From Reclinomonas americana ATCC 50394 (taxonomy: Eukaryota; Jakobida; Jakobea; Jakobida): a stretch of 64,000 nt of DNA. How positions within the stretch are numbered: the first letter of the stretch is position 1; each line of letters begins with the position of its first letter. The DNA is taken from contig PS015009.1 in the NCBI GenBank assembly GCA_048213135.1, positions 1,488,001 through 1,552,000 on the forward strand, in the 5' to 3' direction. Both the position numbers and the translations under genes were made by a program. Of this stretch, positions 19,197-27,600 are shown one piece after another. The notes below the pieces were generated by a model. The model saw only the letters and a program-made list of their open reading frames with translations. It ran no database searches and was not told the DNA's origin.

Positions 19197-19217
19197 CATT
19201 GGAAAAAGACACAAAGC

Positions 19218-19239
19218 AAGGGAACGGAATCGTTCCCTT
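19218..19239 (+). promoter_or_regulatory. Leader hairpin just upstream of the rimP start
   Basis: Perfect 9-bp stem AAGGGAACG (19218-19226) with CGTTCCCTT (19231-19239) and a GAAT loop, followed by CTTCTTTATC and the rimP ATG at 19250. It lies within the predicted 5' leader, so it could act as an attenuator or protein-binding site for this translation/transcription-factor operon. Function is inferred only from position. Confidence 0.45.
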
Positions 19240-19249
19240 CTTCTTTATC

Positions 19250-19714
19250 ATGACCCAGGACACACAAATACAGGCGGTTCGGCAGTTATTGGAGCCATTA
19301 TTGCAGGAAGATATCTTCCTGGTTTCCATGAAAATAAAGCCCACCAATAATTTCAAGATCTACCTCGACGCCGACAACGGCCTGGGTATTGAAAAATGCA
19401 TCCGGATCAACCGGGCATTGTATAAGAAGATTGAGGAAGCAGGCATGTATCCCGAAGGCGATTTCTCCCTTGAAATTTCCAGTCCGGGTATCGGCGAACC
19501 CCTTTTACTGCTGCGCCAGTACCTGAAAAATACAGGCAGGTTTGTAGAAGTAGTGCTGAACGACGGCACCAGACAGGAAGGAAAACTGCTGGCGGCGACA
19601 GACAGCCACATCAGCCTGGAGCAAACGGAGGGCAAGGGGAAAAAAGCAGTGACCAAAGAAACAGAGATCGCGTTCAGCGACATCAAACAAACCACGGTTC
19701 AGATCAAGTTTTAA
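19250..19714 (+). CDS. rimP: Ribosome maturation factor RimP
   Basis: Needed for 30S subunit maturation. The 154-residue protein has the Bacteroidota RimP signature: LEPLLQEDIFLVSMKIKPTN, then DADNGLGIEKCIRINRALYK, and FSLEISSPGIGEPL, with a C-terminal SH3-like domain (VVLNDGTRQEGKLLAA). The ATG at 19250 is chosen because translation further upstream gives a Cys-rich nonsense stretch that would be antisense to the DUF4834 gene. It leads the conserved rimP-nusA-infB operon. Confidence 0.95.
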   Translation: MTQDTQIQAVRQLLEPLLQEDIFLVSMKIKPTNNFKIYLDADNGLGIEKCIRINRALYKKIEEAGMYPEGDFSLEISSPGIGEPLLLLRQYLKNTGRFVEVVLNDGTRQEGKLLAATDSHISLEQTEGKGKKAVTKETEIAFSDIKQTTVQIKF

Positions 19715-19772
19715 TTTCAATAACAAAACCCCCACCCCGGCGGGGAAATAAAAGAAGAAGCCGGCGAGGCAT

Positions 19773-21023
19773 ATGGCAAGTATCAACCTAATCGATTCAT
19801 TCCAGGAGTTCAAGGAAGCTGAAAACATTGACCGCCCTACCCTGATGAAGGTGATGGAAGATGTGTTTAAAACGCTTATCCGTAAAAAATACGGCAGCGA
19901 CGAAAGTTTTGACGTTATCGTGAACGACCAGAAGGGTGACCTGGAGATATTCCGTCGCCGTACAATCGTTGAAGACGATGACCTGTACAATACCCTTACG
20001 GAGATCGAATATAAGGATGCCATCAAAATTGAACCCGATTACCAGGTAGGCGAAGAATTATACGAGGAAGTGGACATCCAGAAAGAGTTTGGCCGCAGGG
20101 CGATCCTGGCCGGCAAACAAACCCTGGCCGCCCGTATCAATGACCTGAAAAAGAATATCCTGATCAAAAAATACGAAGACCGCATAGGCGAGATCGTTAG
20201 TGGCGAAGTATACCAGGTGTGGAAGAAAGAAGTGTTGCTGCTCGACGAGGAAGGCAACGAAATGCTGCTGCCCAAATCGGAACAGATACCAACCGACTAT
20301 TTCAAAAAAGGTGAATCGGTAAGAGGTGTGGTGAAAAAAGTAGAACTGAAGAACAGCCAGGCCGTGATCATCCTGTCACGTACCAGCCCTTCCTTCCTCG
20401 AAAAACTCCTCGAGATCGAAGTACCGGAAATATTCGACGGCCTGATTGTAGTGAAAAAGATCGTACGCGACCCGGGCGAAAGGGCCAAGGTAGCGGTAGA
20501 AAGTTACGACGACAGGATCGACCCGGTGGGTGCCTGCGTAGGTATGAAAGGCAGCCGTATCCATGGTATCGTGAGGGAACTGAAGAACGAGAATATCGAC
20601 GTAATTAATTATACCTCCAATACCCAGTTGCTGATCCAGCGTGCCTTAACACCCGCCAAGATCACCAGCATGGACCTGGATATGGAAAATAAACACGCCA
20701 ATGTATTCCTGAAGCCCGACCAGGTATCCCTGGCCATCGGCCGGAGGGGCGTTAACATCAAACTGGCCTGTGAACTCACCGGTTTTGAGATTGATGTGTT
20801 CCGCGATAATGAAGGAGAAGAAGAAGAATTCGATATTGATATGGATGAATTCACCGATGAGATTGAACCATGGATCATCGACGAACTGAAACGTGTAGGT
20901 TGTGATACGGCCCGCTCCGTACTCGACCTTACACCTGAAGAACTGGAACGCCGTACCGACCTGGAAAAAGAAACGATCACCGAAGTAAGGCGCATCCTGC
21001 AGGAAGAATTTGGAAAGGAATAA
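19773..21023 (+). CDS. nusA: Transcription termination/antitermination factor NusA
   Basis: RNA polymerase-associated pausing and termination factor, 416 residues. An N-terminal RNAP-binding domain (LIDSFQEFKEAENIDRPTL) precedes an S1 domain around residues 130-200 and two KH domains (DPVGACVGMKGSRIHGIVREL, and SLAIGRRGVNIKLACELTGFEID). An acidic/helical C-terminal segment ends the protein. Length and order are normal for Bacteroidota. A GC-rich hairpin (CCCC..GGGG, 19731-19746) lies in the 58-base gap after rimP. Confidence 0.97.
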   Translation: MASINLIDSFQEFKEAENIDRPTLMKVMEDVFKTLIRKKYGSDESFDVIVNDQKGDLEIFRRRTIVEDDDLYNTLTEIEYKDAIKIEPDYQVGEELYEEVDIQKEFGRRAILAGKQTLAARINDLKKNILIKKYEDRIGEIVSGEVYQVWKKEVLLLDEEGNEMLLPKSEQIPTDYFKKGESVRGVVKKVELKNSQAVIILSRTSPSFLEKLLEIEVPEIFDGLIVVKKIVRDPGERAKVAVESYDDRIDPVGACVGMKGSRIHGIVRELKNENIDVINYTSNTQLLIQRALTPAKITSMDLDMENKHANVFLKPDQVSLAIGRRGVNIKLACELTGFEIDVFRDNEGEEEEFDIDMDEFTDEIEPWIIDELKRVGCDTARSVLDLTPEELERRTDLEKETITEVRRILQEEFGKE

Positions 21024-21133
21024 CAACAACAGATCGCGACGGGGCGCAGGCCATCGTCACGGTTGGTTTATAACAGAAAAGCTATAAGGCCGCGGCACAG
21101 GCAAATTTGTGACCCGGCAACTAAAACAAACGA

Positions 21134-23974
21134 ATGTCAGAAGTAAACACACCAAGGTTGATGGCGGCCGCCAAAGAGTTTAACATAGGTAAAGATACCC
21201 TGGTAGACTTTCTTGTGTCCAAAGGTTTCTCCAACGACGACCTCAAGCCCAACTCCAAGCTCACGGAATCCATGTACCGCGTATTGCAGTCGGAATTCCA
21301 GCAGGATAAGGTGGCAAAGGAAAAGGCCGAGAAGGTGGAACTGGTAAAATCAGGCGGCAACACAGAGCCTAAAAAGAAAAAGGATGAGGAAGACCTTTCT
21401 TTCAAAAAGAAAGAAGCAGCCAAACCCAAAGAAGAAAAACCGGCTGAAGAAGAAAAACCACCGGTAGAAGAGAAAAAAGAAGAACAACCGGTACCAGTGG
21501 CTGAAGAGAAAACAGAAAAGGTGACCAAGATCGACGCACCCGAACTGGAAGCGCCGAAAGTGATTGATAAGATCGACCTCGACGCGATCGACTCTTCAAC
21601 ACGACCTAAGAAAACAGCACCGAAAAAGAAAGAAGCGGAAAAAACAGAAGAGGAAGTACCTGCGGTAACAGAAAAAGTAACCACTCCCGTAGTCGTTGCA
21701 GAAAAGAAAGAAGAAGCAGTACCTCCTGTAGCTGAAGAGGTGAAGGAAGAAAAACCCGTTATTGAAAATATCCAGGCGGCCAAACTGACCGGCCCCAAGA
21801 TCATGGGTAAGATTGAACTGCCTGTTGAGAATGATACCCGTCCCAAACGTGATAACGACGAAAAACGCAAGCGCAAGCGCATTCCCATGGAAAGGAAAGG
21901 CGGCACAACGCAGGGCGGAACCGGCGGCAATACACAAGGCGGCCAGGGCCAGCAGGGTAATAATATGCAGGGACGCCGCGGCGGTGGAACACAGCAGGGC
22001 GGCGGCCAGGGCAATAACAGGTTCAATAAAGGTGGCGCTCATCATGGCGGCGGCCGCAGGGAAGAAAAAGTTATCGACGCCAAAGAGATACAGGATAAAC
22101 TCCGTGAAACACAGGCCAAGCTGGCCGGTTCCGGCGGCAGGGGTAAGAGCCTGAAAGCCAAATACCGCAAAGCCAAGCGCGATGAACAGGCGGAACTGGC
22201 AGGCATGGAAGGAGATCGTTCCAACAAACTGCAGGTGACCGAATTCATTTCTGTAAGTGAACTCGCCAACCTGATGGACGTAAGCTTCGCCGATGTGATC
22301 AGTAAATGTATGAGCCTCGGTATCATGGTGTCGATCAACCAGCGCCTTGAAGCCGACGTAATTGAACTCGTAGCCAGCGAATTCAACTATGAAGTGGAAT
22401 TCATAGGTGTGGAAGACGCCGCTGAAATGGATGAGGAAGAAGAAGAAGATAATGAAGAAGACCAGCAGCCCCGTGCGCCGATCGTGACCATCATGGGTCA
22501 CGTTGACCACGGTAAAACGTCGCTGCTCGACTATATACGCAATACCAACGTGATCGCCGGTGAGGCCGGTGGTATCACACAGCACATTGGTGCTTATGAA
22601 GTAACCCTGCCCGACGGAAGGCACATCACCTTCCTGGATACACCTGGTCACGAAGCCTTTACGGCGATGAGGGCCCGTGGTGCCAAGGTTACCGATATCG
22701 CCGTGATTGTGGTAGCTGCCGATGACGCGGTGATGCCACAGACCAAAGAAGCCATCTCGCATGCGCAGGCGGCAAACGTACCCATGATCTTTGCCATCAA
22801 CAAAATGGATAAAGACGGGGCCAATCCTGAAAAGATCAAGGAACAGCTTTCCCTCATGAACATCCTGGTGGAAAGCTGGGGCGGTAAATACCAGAGCCAG
22901 GAGATCAGTGCCAAAAAAGGACTGAATATCGACCTGCTGCTGGAAAAGATCCTGCTCGAAACGGATATTCTTGAGCTGAAAGCCAACCCAAACAAGGCAG
23001 CCAGTGGCACCATCATTGAGGCCACCCTCGATAAAGGACGTGGTTATGTAGCCACCATCCTGGTGCAGAATGGTACCCTCAACCAGGGCGATATGATCGT
23101 ATCGGGACAGTATTTCGGTAAGGTGAAAGCGATGTACAACGAACGCAACCAGCGTATCGAAACAGCGCCGCCATCCACACCGGTACTTATCCTGGGCCTT
23201 AACGGAGCACCGCAGGCGGGTGAAACCTTCAAGGTTTATTCCGATGAGGCCGAAGCCAGGGAAACAGCGTACAAGCGCGGACAGATCCTGCGTGAACAGG
23301 GTATGCGTGCCCGTAAGCACATCACGCTGGATGAGATCGGCCGTCGTCTGGCACTGGGTAACTTCAAGGAACTGAACGTGATCATTAAAGGTGATGTGGA
23401 CGGTTCCGTGGAAGCATTGAGTGACAGCTTGCAGAAACTGAGTACCGAAGAGATCGTGGTAAGGGTGATCCACAAAGCGGTGGGCGCCATTACCGAAAGT
23501 GATGTTACGCTGGCCAATGCGTCAGACGCCATCATCATCGGCTTTAACGTACGTCCTTCCCTTCAGGCAGCCAGGCTCGCCGAACAGGAAGCCATCCAGA
23601 TCAAAATGTACTCCATCATCTACAACGCCATTGAAGAGATCAAGAGCGCTATGGAAGGTATGCTGGAGCCCACGGTGGAAGAGAAAATACTCTCTAACGT
23701 GGAAATCCGCGAAGTATACAAATTCGATAAGGCCAGCGTGGCCGGTTGCTTTGTACTGGAAGGTAAAATGGCCAGGAACAACCGCATCCGCCTCATTCGC
23801 GATGGCATCGTGATCTTCACCGGGGAACTCGGCAGCCTGAAACGTTTCAAGGACGATGCCAAGGAAGTGACCTCGGGTATGGAGTGCGGCCTTACCATCA
23901 GGAATTATAACGATATCAAGATCGGCGACATCGTGGAAGCCTTTGAAGAGGTGGAAGTGAAGCGCACACTGTAA
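21134..23974 (+). CDS. infB: Translation initiation factor IF-2
   Basis: GTPase that places initiator tRNA on the 30S subunit, 946 residues. An IF2_N-like start is followed by a long low-complexity Lys/Glu/Pro linker and a Gly/Gln/Arg-rich segment (about 255-310). The G domain begins near residue 455 with G1 GHVDHGKT, then DTPGHEAF and NKMD. Domains II-IV follow, ending in [17 protein letters not shown]. The long variable N-terminus is normal in this phylum. Last gene of the operon. Confidence 0.97.
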   Translation: MSEVNTPRLMAAAKEFNIGKDTLVDFLVSKGFSNDDLKPNSKLTESMYRVLQSEFQQDKVAKEKAEKVELVKSGGNTEPKKKKDEEDLSFKKKEAAKPKEEKPAEEEKPPVEEKKEEQPVPVAEEKTEKVTKIDAPELEAPKVIDKIDLDAIDSSTRPKKTAPKKKEAEKTEEEVPAVTEKVTTPVVVAEKKEEAVPPVAEEVKEEKPVIENIQAAKLTGPKIMGKIELPVENDTRPKRDNDEKRKRKRIPMERKGGTTQGGTGGNTQGGQGQQGNNMQGRRGGGTQQGGGQGNNRFNKGGAHHGGGRREEKVIDAKEIQDKLRETQAKLAGSGGRGKSLKAKYRKAKRDEQAELAGMEGDRSNKLQVTEFISVSELANLMDVSFADVISKCMSLGIMVSINQRLEADVIELVASEFNYEVEFIGVEDAAEMDEEEEEDNEEDQQPRAPIVTIMGHVDHGKTSLLDYIRNTNVIAGEAGGITQHIGAYEVTLPDGRHITFLDTPGHEAFTAMRARGAKVTDIAVIVVAADDAVMPQTKEAISHAQAANVPMIFAINKMDKDGANPEKIKEQLSLMNILVESWGGKYQSQEISAKKGLNIDLLLEKILLETDILELKANPNKAASGTIIEATLDKGRGYVATILVQNGTLNQGDMIVSGQYFGKVKAMYNERNQRIETAPPSTPVLILGLNGAPQAGETFKVYSDEAEARETAYKRGQILREQGMRARKHITLDEIGRRLALGNFKELNVIIKGDVDGSVEALSDSLQKLSTEEIVVRVIHKAVGAITESDVTLANASDAIIIGFNVRPSLQAARLAEQEAIQIKMYSIIYNAIEEIKSAMEGMLEPTVEEKILSNVEIREVYKFDKASVAGCFVLEGKMARNNRIRLIRDGIVIFTGELGSLKRFKDDAKEVTSGMECGLTIRNYNDIKIGDIVEAFEEVEVKRTL

Positions 23975-24010
23975 TACAGCGGTCTAATCTTTTGTTAAAT
24001 ACAAACCGGT

Positions 24011-24044
24011 AAAGTGCTATTCAACAGATAGCGCTTTATTTTTG
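24011..24044 (+). terminator. Terminator after infB overlapping a promoter box
   Basis: Stem AAAGTGCTAT (24011-24020) with ATAGCGCTTT (24028-24037, one G-U pair), then ATTTTTG. The T tract overlaps a TAnnTTTG box at 24037-24044 that fits as the promoter of the isomerase gene starting at 24064. Confidence 0.65.
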
Positions 24045-24063
24045 AAGATAGTATCATACTTAT

Positions 24064-25443
24064 ATGAAGAAAATTATACTGATCGCGGCTGTTCTCTGTT
24101 CTGCCCTCGCCGGGGTGGCACAGGATTCCCATACCAAAAAAGTGGTGGCCGATAAGATCGCCGCTATTGTGGGCGACAAAGTCATCCTGAAAAGCGATAT
24201 CGACAACAGCATCATCGATATGCAGCGCCAGGGAATGGAAATACCCGACAACGCCAGGTGCCTTACCCTCGAACAGGCCATGGGCATTAAAGCCCTGGTA
24301 CTGCAGGCCGAGAAAGACTCCCTGCCCGTTACCGACGAAGAAGTGGAAACAGACATCGACAACCGTATCCGTGCCTTCATTGGCCAGTATGGAAGTAAGG
24401 ATGAACTGGAAAGGATCGCGGGAAAAACCGTGTACCAATTGAAAGAAGACTTTCGTGAACCCATCCGCGACCAGATGATGGCCAGGGCCATGAGAGGTAA
24501 AGTGGTGGAAAATGTACGCATCACTCCCAATGAAGTGAGGGATTACTTCGAAAAAATACCGAAAGACAGCTTGTTGCTCTATGAAAGTGAGGTGGAGGTG
24601 AGCCAGATCGTCATATTCCCCAAAGCCAGCCGGGATGCGGAAGAATACGTGATAGAACAGCTGAAAGGATACAAGGAACTTATTGAAAGCGGCAAACGTG
24701 ATTTCAAAACAGTTGCCACCATGTACACACAGGACCCGGGCAGTAAAGAGTCGGGCGGTTTGTATGATATCAACAGGAACTCCAAGGAACTCGATCCTAC
24801 CTGGCTTTCCAAAGCATTTTCACTGAAGCCCGGGCAAATATCAGCCCCGTTCAAAACAAGGTTTGGTTATCATATCATCCAGCAGATCAGCCGCGCCGGT
24901 GACGACGCCAGCGTAAGGCATATCCTCCTGATACCGCAGGTGACTTCTTACGAAATGAAAGAAACCAACGATAAGCTGGATTCGATAAGGGCCCTCCTGA
25001 TCGCCGGTACCATGGGTTTTGGCGAAGCGGTAAACAGGTACAGTAATGATGACGCCAGTAAATTCAGCGCCGGACAAATCATGGGCCGCGATGGAAGTAC
25101 TTATGTGACCATCGACCAGCTGGATAAGGACATGGTAGCCATGCTGAAAGACCTGAAAGTGGGCCAGTATTCAAAACCTACCGAATACACCGATGAAAGG
25201 GGCCGTAAAGGTATCCGCGTGGTGTACCTGAAAACTGTAACCGAACCACACCGGGAAAACCTGAAAGACGATTACAACCGTATCGCTCAACGGGCGCTGG
25301 AAGAAAAAAAGAACGATGCACTGGAAACCTGGTTCATGAAAAGGGTATCCAGCTATTATATCAGGATTGACGACGAATTTAAATCCTGCCCGGAAATGGG
25401 GAAATGGGTATCCGCTTCGGCAGCTACCGCAGGTAAAAACTAA
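24064..25443 (+). CDS. SurA-like periplasmic peptidyl-prolyl isomerase
   Basis: Periplasmic chaperone/isomerase for outer-membrane protein folding, 459 residues with a signal peptide (LIAAVLCSALAGVAQ). A SurA_N-like helical domain (VVADKIAAIVGDKVILKSDID) is followed by parvulin PpiC domains. The first centres on ESGGLYDINRNSKELDPTWL and PFKTRFGYHIIQQ; a second, more divergent one covers VRHILLIPQVTS to GIRVVYLKTV. Placement after infB is recurrent in Chitinophagaceae. Abundant outer-membrane proteins in this window fit the need for such a chaperone. Confidence 0.9.
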   Translation: MKKIILIAAVLCSALAGVAQDSHTKKVVADKIAAIVGDKVILKSDIDNSIIDMQRQGMEIPDNARCLTLEQAMGIKALVLQAEKDSLPVTDEEVETDIDNRIRAFIGQYGSKDELERIAGKTVYQLKEDFREPIRDQMMARAMRGKVVENVRITPNEVRDYFEKIPKDSLLLYESEVEVSQIVIFPKASRDAEEYVIEQLKGYKELIESGKRDFKTVATMYTQDPGSKESGGLYDINRNSKELDPTWLSKAFSLKPGQISAPFKTRFGYHIIQQISRAGDDASVRHILLIPQVTSYEMKETNDKLDSIRALLIAGTMGFGEAVNRYSNDDASKFSAGQIMGRDGSTYVTIDQLDKDMVAMLKDLKVGQYSKPTEYTDERGRKGIRVVYLKTVTEPHRENLKDDYNRIAQRALEEKKNDALETWFMKRVSSYYIRIDDEFKSCPEMGKWVSASAATAGKN

Positions 25444-25466
25444 ACAAACAGCATTCATCGCATAAA

Positions 25467-25502
25467 AACGTTCCGGCAGCAAACCGGAACGTTTTATTTT
25501 TG
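25467..25502 (+). terminator. Terminator of the isomerase gene merged with the hflX promoter
   Basis: Perfect 10-bp stem AACGTTCCGG (25467-25476) with CCGGAACGTT (25484-25493), then TTATTTTTG. The T tract contains TATTTTTG at 25495-25502, a TAnnTTTG promoter box for hflX. Confidence 0.8.
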
Positions 25503-25545
25503 CAGTGCGGTGCAAAGTGTATTGCATTATTAAACAAGGAATATT

Positions 25546-26739
25546 TTGATAGAAAAAAAACAAAAGATCAGCGGCCAGGAGAATGCCATACTGGTGGGGC
25601 TGGTGCATAAAGAACAAACAGAGCAGCAGGTAAACGAATACCTGGACGAGCTGGCTTTCCTGGCCGAGACGGCGGGCGCTCATGCCGTAAAGCGATTTAC
25701 GCAGAAACTGCCCCACCCCGATTCGAAAACCTTTGTAGGTAAGGGTAAACTGGAAGAGATCAAACACTTTATTTTCCTGAAAGGGGACATCAACATGGTG
25801 ATTTTTGATGATGAACTCACTGGTTCGCAGATACAGAACATTGAAAAGGAATTGAATGTAAAAACGATTGACCGAAGCGACCTCATCCTCGACATTTTCG
25901 CCAGCCGGGCCAAAACGGCGCAGGCCAAAACACAGGTGGAACTGGCCCAGTACCAGTATATCCTGCCCCGCCTGCGGGGTATGTGGAAGCACCTGGAAAG
26001 ACAGGGTGGTGGCGTAGGAACCAGGGGCCCCGGTGAAACGGAGATTGAAACGGACCGTCGTATTGTAAAGGATAAGATCAGCCTCTTACGCAAACGCCTG
26101 GCCGAAATAGATAAACAGGCGTTTACACAGCGGAAAGACAGGGGCGAGTTCATCCGCGTAGCGCTCGTAGGCTACACGAACGTGGGCAAATCCACGCTGA
26201 TGAACCTGCTGAGCAAAAGCGATGTGTTTGCAGAGAATAAATTATTCGCGACGCTGGATACCACCACCCGCAAGATCGTGTTAGGGCAGACGCCGTTTCT
26301 GCTGAGCGATACGGTTGGTTTCATCCGTAAGCTGCCGCATCACCTGGTGGAAAGTTTTAAAAGCACACTGGATGAAGTGCGGGAAGCTGATGTACTGTTG
26401 CATGTGGTTGACATCTCCCACCCGCAGTATGAAGACCAGCTCAACGTAGTCAACAAAACACTTGCAGAACTGGGAGCTGCGGAAAAACCCATGATCACCA
26501 TTTTCAACAAAATGGACAAATACGAAACAGAGGCTTTTGACCAGTGGCTGGAACCCGAAGTGAAGGCGGATATCATGAGCGAACTGAAACAACGCTGGCA
26601 GCATGAAACGCAGGGGCACTGTGTTTTTATCTCCGCCACGGAAAGACAGAATATTGAAGCCCTCCGGCAAACCATACTCAATGAAGTAAGGGAAATGTAC
26701 AGGGTAAGGTACCCGTATAAAGCGGAGTTTTTTTATTAA
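25546..26739 (+). CDS. hflX: GTPase HflX (ribosome-rescue/splitting GTPase)
   Basis: Ribosome-associated GTPase of 397 residues that splits stalled or heat-damaged ribosomes. The N-terminal HflX domain (AILVGLVHKEQTEQQVNEYLDEL, GKGKLEEIK) and the YILPRLRGMWKHLERQGGG helix precede the G domain with G1 GYTNVGKST at about 209, DTVGFIRKLPHHLVE and NKMD. The start is an unusual TTG at 25546 with AAGGA 8 bases upstream. No ATG lies near the conserved beginning, and close relatives also begin with IEKK, so the TTG is well supported. Confidence 0.93.
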   Translation: MIEKKQKISGQENAILVGLVHKEQTEQQVNEYLDELAFLAETAGAHAVKRFTQKLPHPDSKTFVGKGKLEEIKHFIFLKGDINMVIFDDELTGSQIQNIEKELNVKTIDRSDLILDIFASRAKTAQAKTQVELAQYQYILPRLRGMWKHLERQGGGVGTRGPGETEIETDRRIVKDKISLLRKRLAEIDKQAFTQRKDRGEFIRVALVGYTNVGKSTLMNLLSKSDVFAENKLFATLDTTTRKIVLGQTPFLLSDTVGFIRKLPHHLVESFKSTLDEVREADVLLHVVDISHPQYEDQLNVVNKTLAELGAAEKPMITIFNKMDKYETEAFDQWLEPEVKADIMSELKQRWQHETQGHCVFISATERQNIEALRQTILNEVREMYRVRYPYKAEFFY

Positions 26740-26796
26740 GTAAAAAAGTAAAACAAACCTATCAAAAGGAAATTCAAATACACCCGACCTGGTTTT

Positions 26797-26804
26797 TATT
26801 TTTG
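26797..26804 (+). promoter_or_regulatory. TAnnTTTG box upstream of the Rieske gene
   Basis: TATTTTTG at 26797-26804, 21 bases before the ATG at 26825, matches the -7 consensus of the phylum. No clear -33 TTTG. Confidence 0.5.
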
Positions 26805-26824
26805 AATTTTTATTTCCCCTTATC

Positions 26825-27175
26825 ATGCCTTCCAAAGAATACACCTGGTACAAAATTGCCGATCATGCTGCTGAGTTGCGGCTGGGCCCTAACGGTATGG
26901 CCGAAACGGAAGCCGGGGGTAAGCAGGTATGTATTGTAAAGGCGGGTGATGAATGGCGGGCCTGCGCCCGGAAATGCCCCCATGCCGGGGGTACCATGTC
27001 TGAGGGCTACCTGGACGCCCTGGGACATATTGTCTGCCCCCTGCACCGGTACAAATTCGACCTCCGCAATGGCCGGAATACCAGCGGGGAGGGCTATTTT
27101 CTGAAGACTTACCCTGTGGAGGAGCGGGAAGACGGCATCTACATCGGCATAGCCCGGGAAAGCTTGTTTTTCTGA
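26825..27175 (+). CDS. Rieske (2Fe-2S) domain protein
   Basis: A small soluble Rieske ferredoxin of 116 residues. The cluster motifs are present: C-x-H in RKCPHAGG and C-x2-H in VCPLHRYKFDL, 17-18 residues apart, with the following RNGRN loop. It has no signal peptide or dioxygenase catalytic domain, so it acts as an electron carrier or a ferredoxin component of an unknown oxygenase or nitrite reductase-like system. It stands alone between hflX and the tRNA. Confidence 0.88.
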   Translation: MPSKEYTWYKIADHAAELRLGPNGMAETEAGGKQVCIVKAGDEWRACARKCPHAGGTMSEGYLDALGHIVCPLHRYKFDLRNGRNTSGEGYFLKTYPVEEREDGIYIGIARESLFF

Positions 27176-27219
27176 CTGAAATAGTTGCCTTTATTTTTTT
27201 TACAGAACCCAAAATCCCC

Positions 27220-27227
27220 TATTTTTG
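27220..27227 (+). promoter_or_regulatory. Promoter box of tRNA-Asn
   Basis: TATTTTTG (TAnnTTTG consensus) 19 bases before the mature 5' end of the tRNA. The -33 position is only T-rich. Confidence 0.55.
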
Positions 27228-27246
27228 CAACCCCGTTATGGGAAAT

Positions 27247-27323
27247 TCCTCCTTAGCTCAGTTGGTTAGAGCATCTGACTGTTAATCAGAGGGTCGCTGG
27301 TTCAAGTCCAGCAGGGGGAGCCA
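27247..27323 (+). tRNA. tRNA-Asn (anticodon GTT)
   Basis: Complete cloverleaf. Acceptor TCCTCCT (27247-27253) pairs with AGGGGGA (27313-27319) with one G-U. The D stem is GCTC/GAGC. The anticodon stem TCTGA/TCAGA holds loop CTGTTAA with anticodon GTT at 27281-27283. The T stem is GCTGG/CCAGC. Discriminator G and an encoded CCA end at 27323. Similar but decayed sequences lie at 29236, 31061 and 34240, so this tRNA has probably served as an insertion site for accessory DNA. Confidence 0.97.
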
Positions 27324-27366
27324 AATAGGACTTTTCAAGGAAATCTTGTGAAGTCCTATTTTTATT
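27323..27366 (+). terminator. Terminator of tRNA-Asn
   Basis: Perfect 11-bp stem AAATAGGACTT (27323-27333) with AAGTCCTATTT (27351-27361), followed by TTATTT. Confidence 0.8.
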
Positions 27367-27458
27367 TCGGGTATAGGCTTCTGAGATAGAACTTGTTATC
27401 GCCAAAAATGCATTCGTTCTTCTGGTTAGATATCTGTCTGTCAAGGGAGCTGAAAATC

Positions 27459-27497
27459 AAGGGTTTCTGGCGATGAGTTGGAAACCCTTTTTTATTT
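27459..27497. terminator. Second terminator-like hairpin after tRNA-Asn
   Basis: AAGGGTTTC (27459-27467) with GAAACCCTT (27481-27489), 13-base loop, then TTTTATTT. No gene lies directly upstream on the plus strand apart from the tRNA, so it may be a leftover from a lost insertion. Confidence 0.5.
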
Positions 27498-27515
27498 GCA
27501 CGCAGTTTGCACGCA
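27495..27515. repeat. Tandem TTTGCACGCA repeats (integrase arm-site-like)
   Basis: TTTGCACGCA occurs at 27495-27504 and again at 27506-27515, one base apart. Short direct repeats of this type next to a tRNA often bind the integrase of an inserted element. No integrase gene is present in the window, so this would be a scar. Inference. Confidence 0.4.
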
Positions 27516-27600
27516 AAAAATCAAAGCCTGATTTCGAATATGATAAAATACTTGTTTATCATATTTTGTAATGTGAGAGAAATAGAATTGAACGTAGTAG

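Noticed and set aside
18887-19249. 121-residue N-terminal extension of rimP
   Set aside because: Cys-rich translation of the CAG repeats of the opposite-strand DUF4834 gene; RimP homology begins at 19250.
21596-23473. 625-codon open frame antisense to infB
   Set aside because: It mirrors the real IF-2 frame through codon bias; its protein has no recognisable domain.
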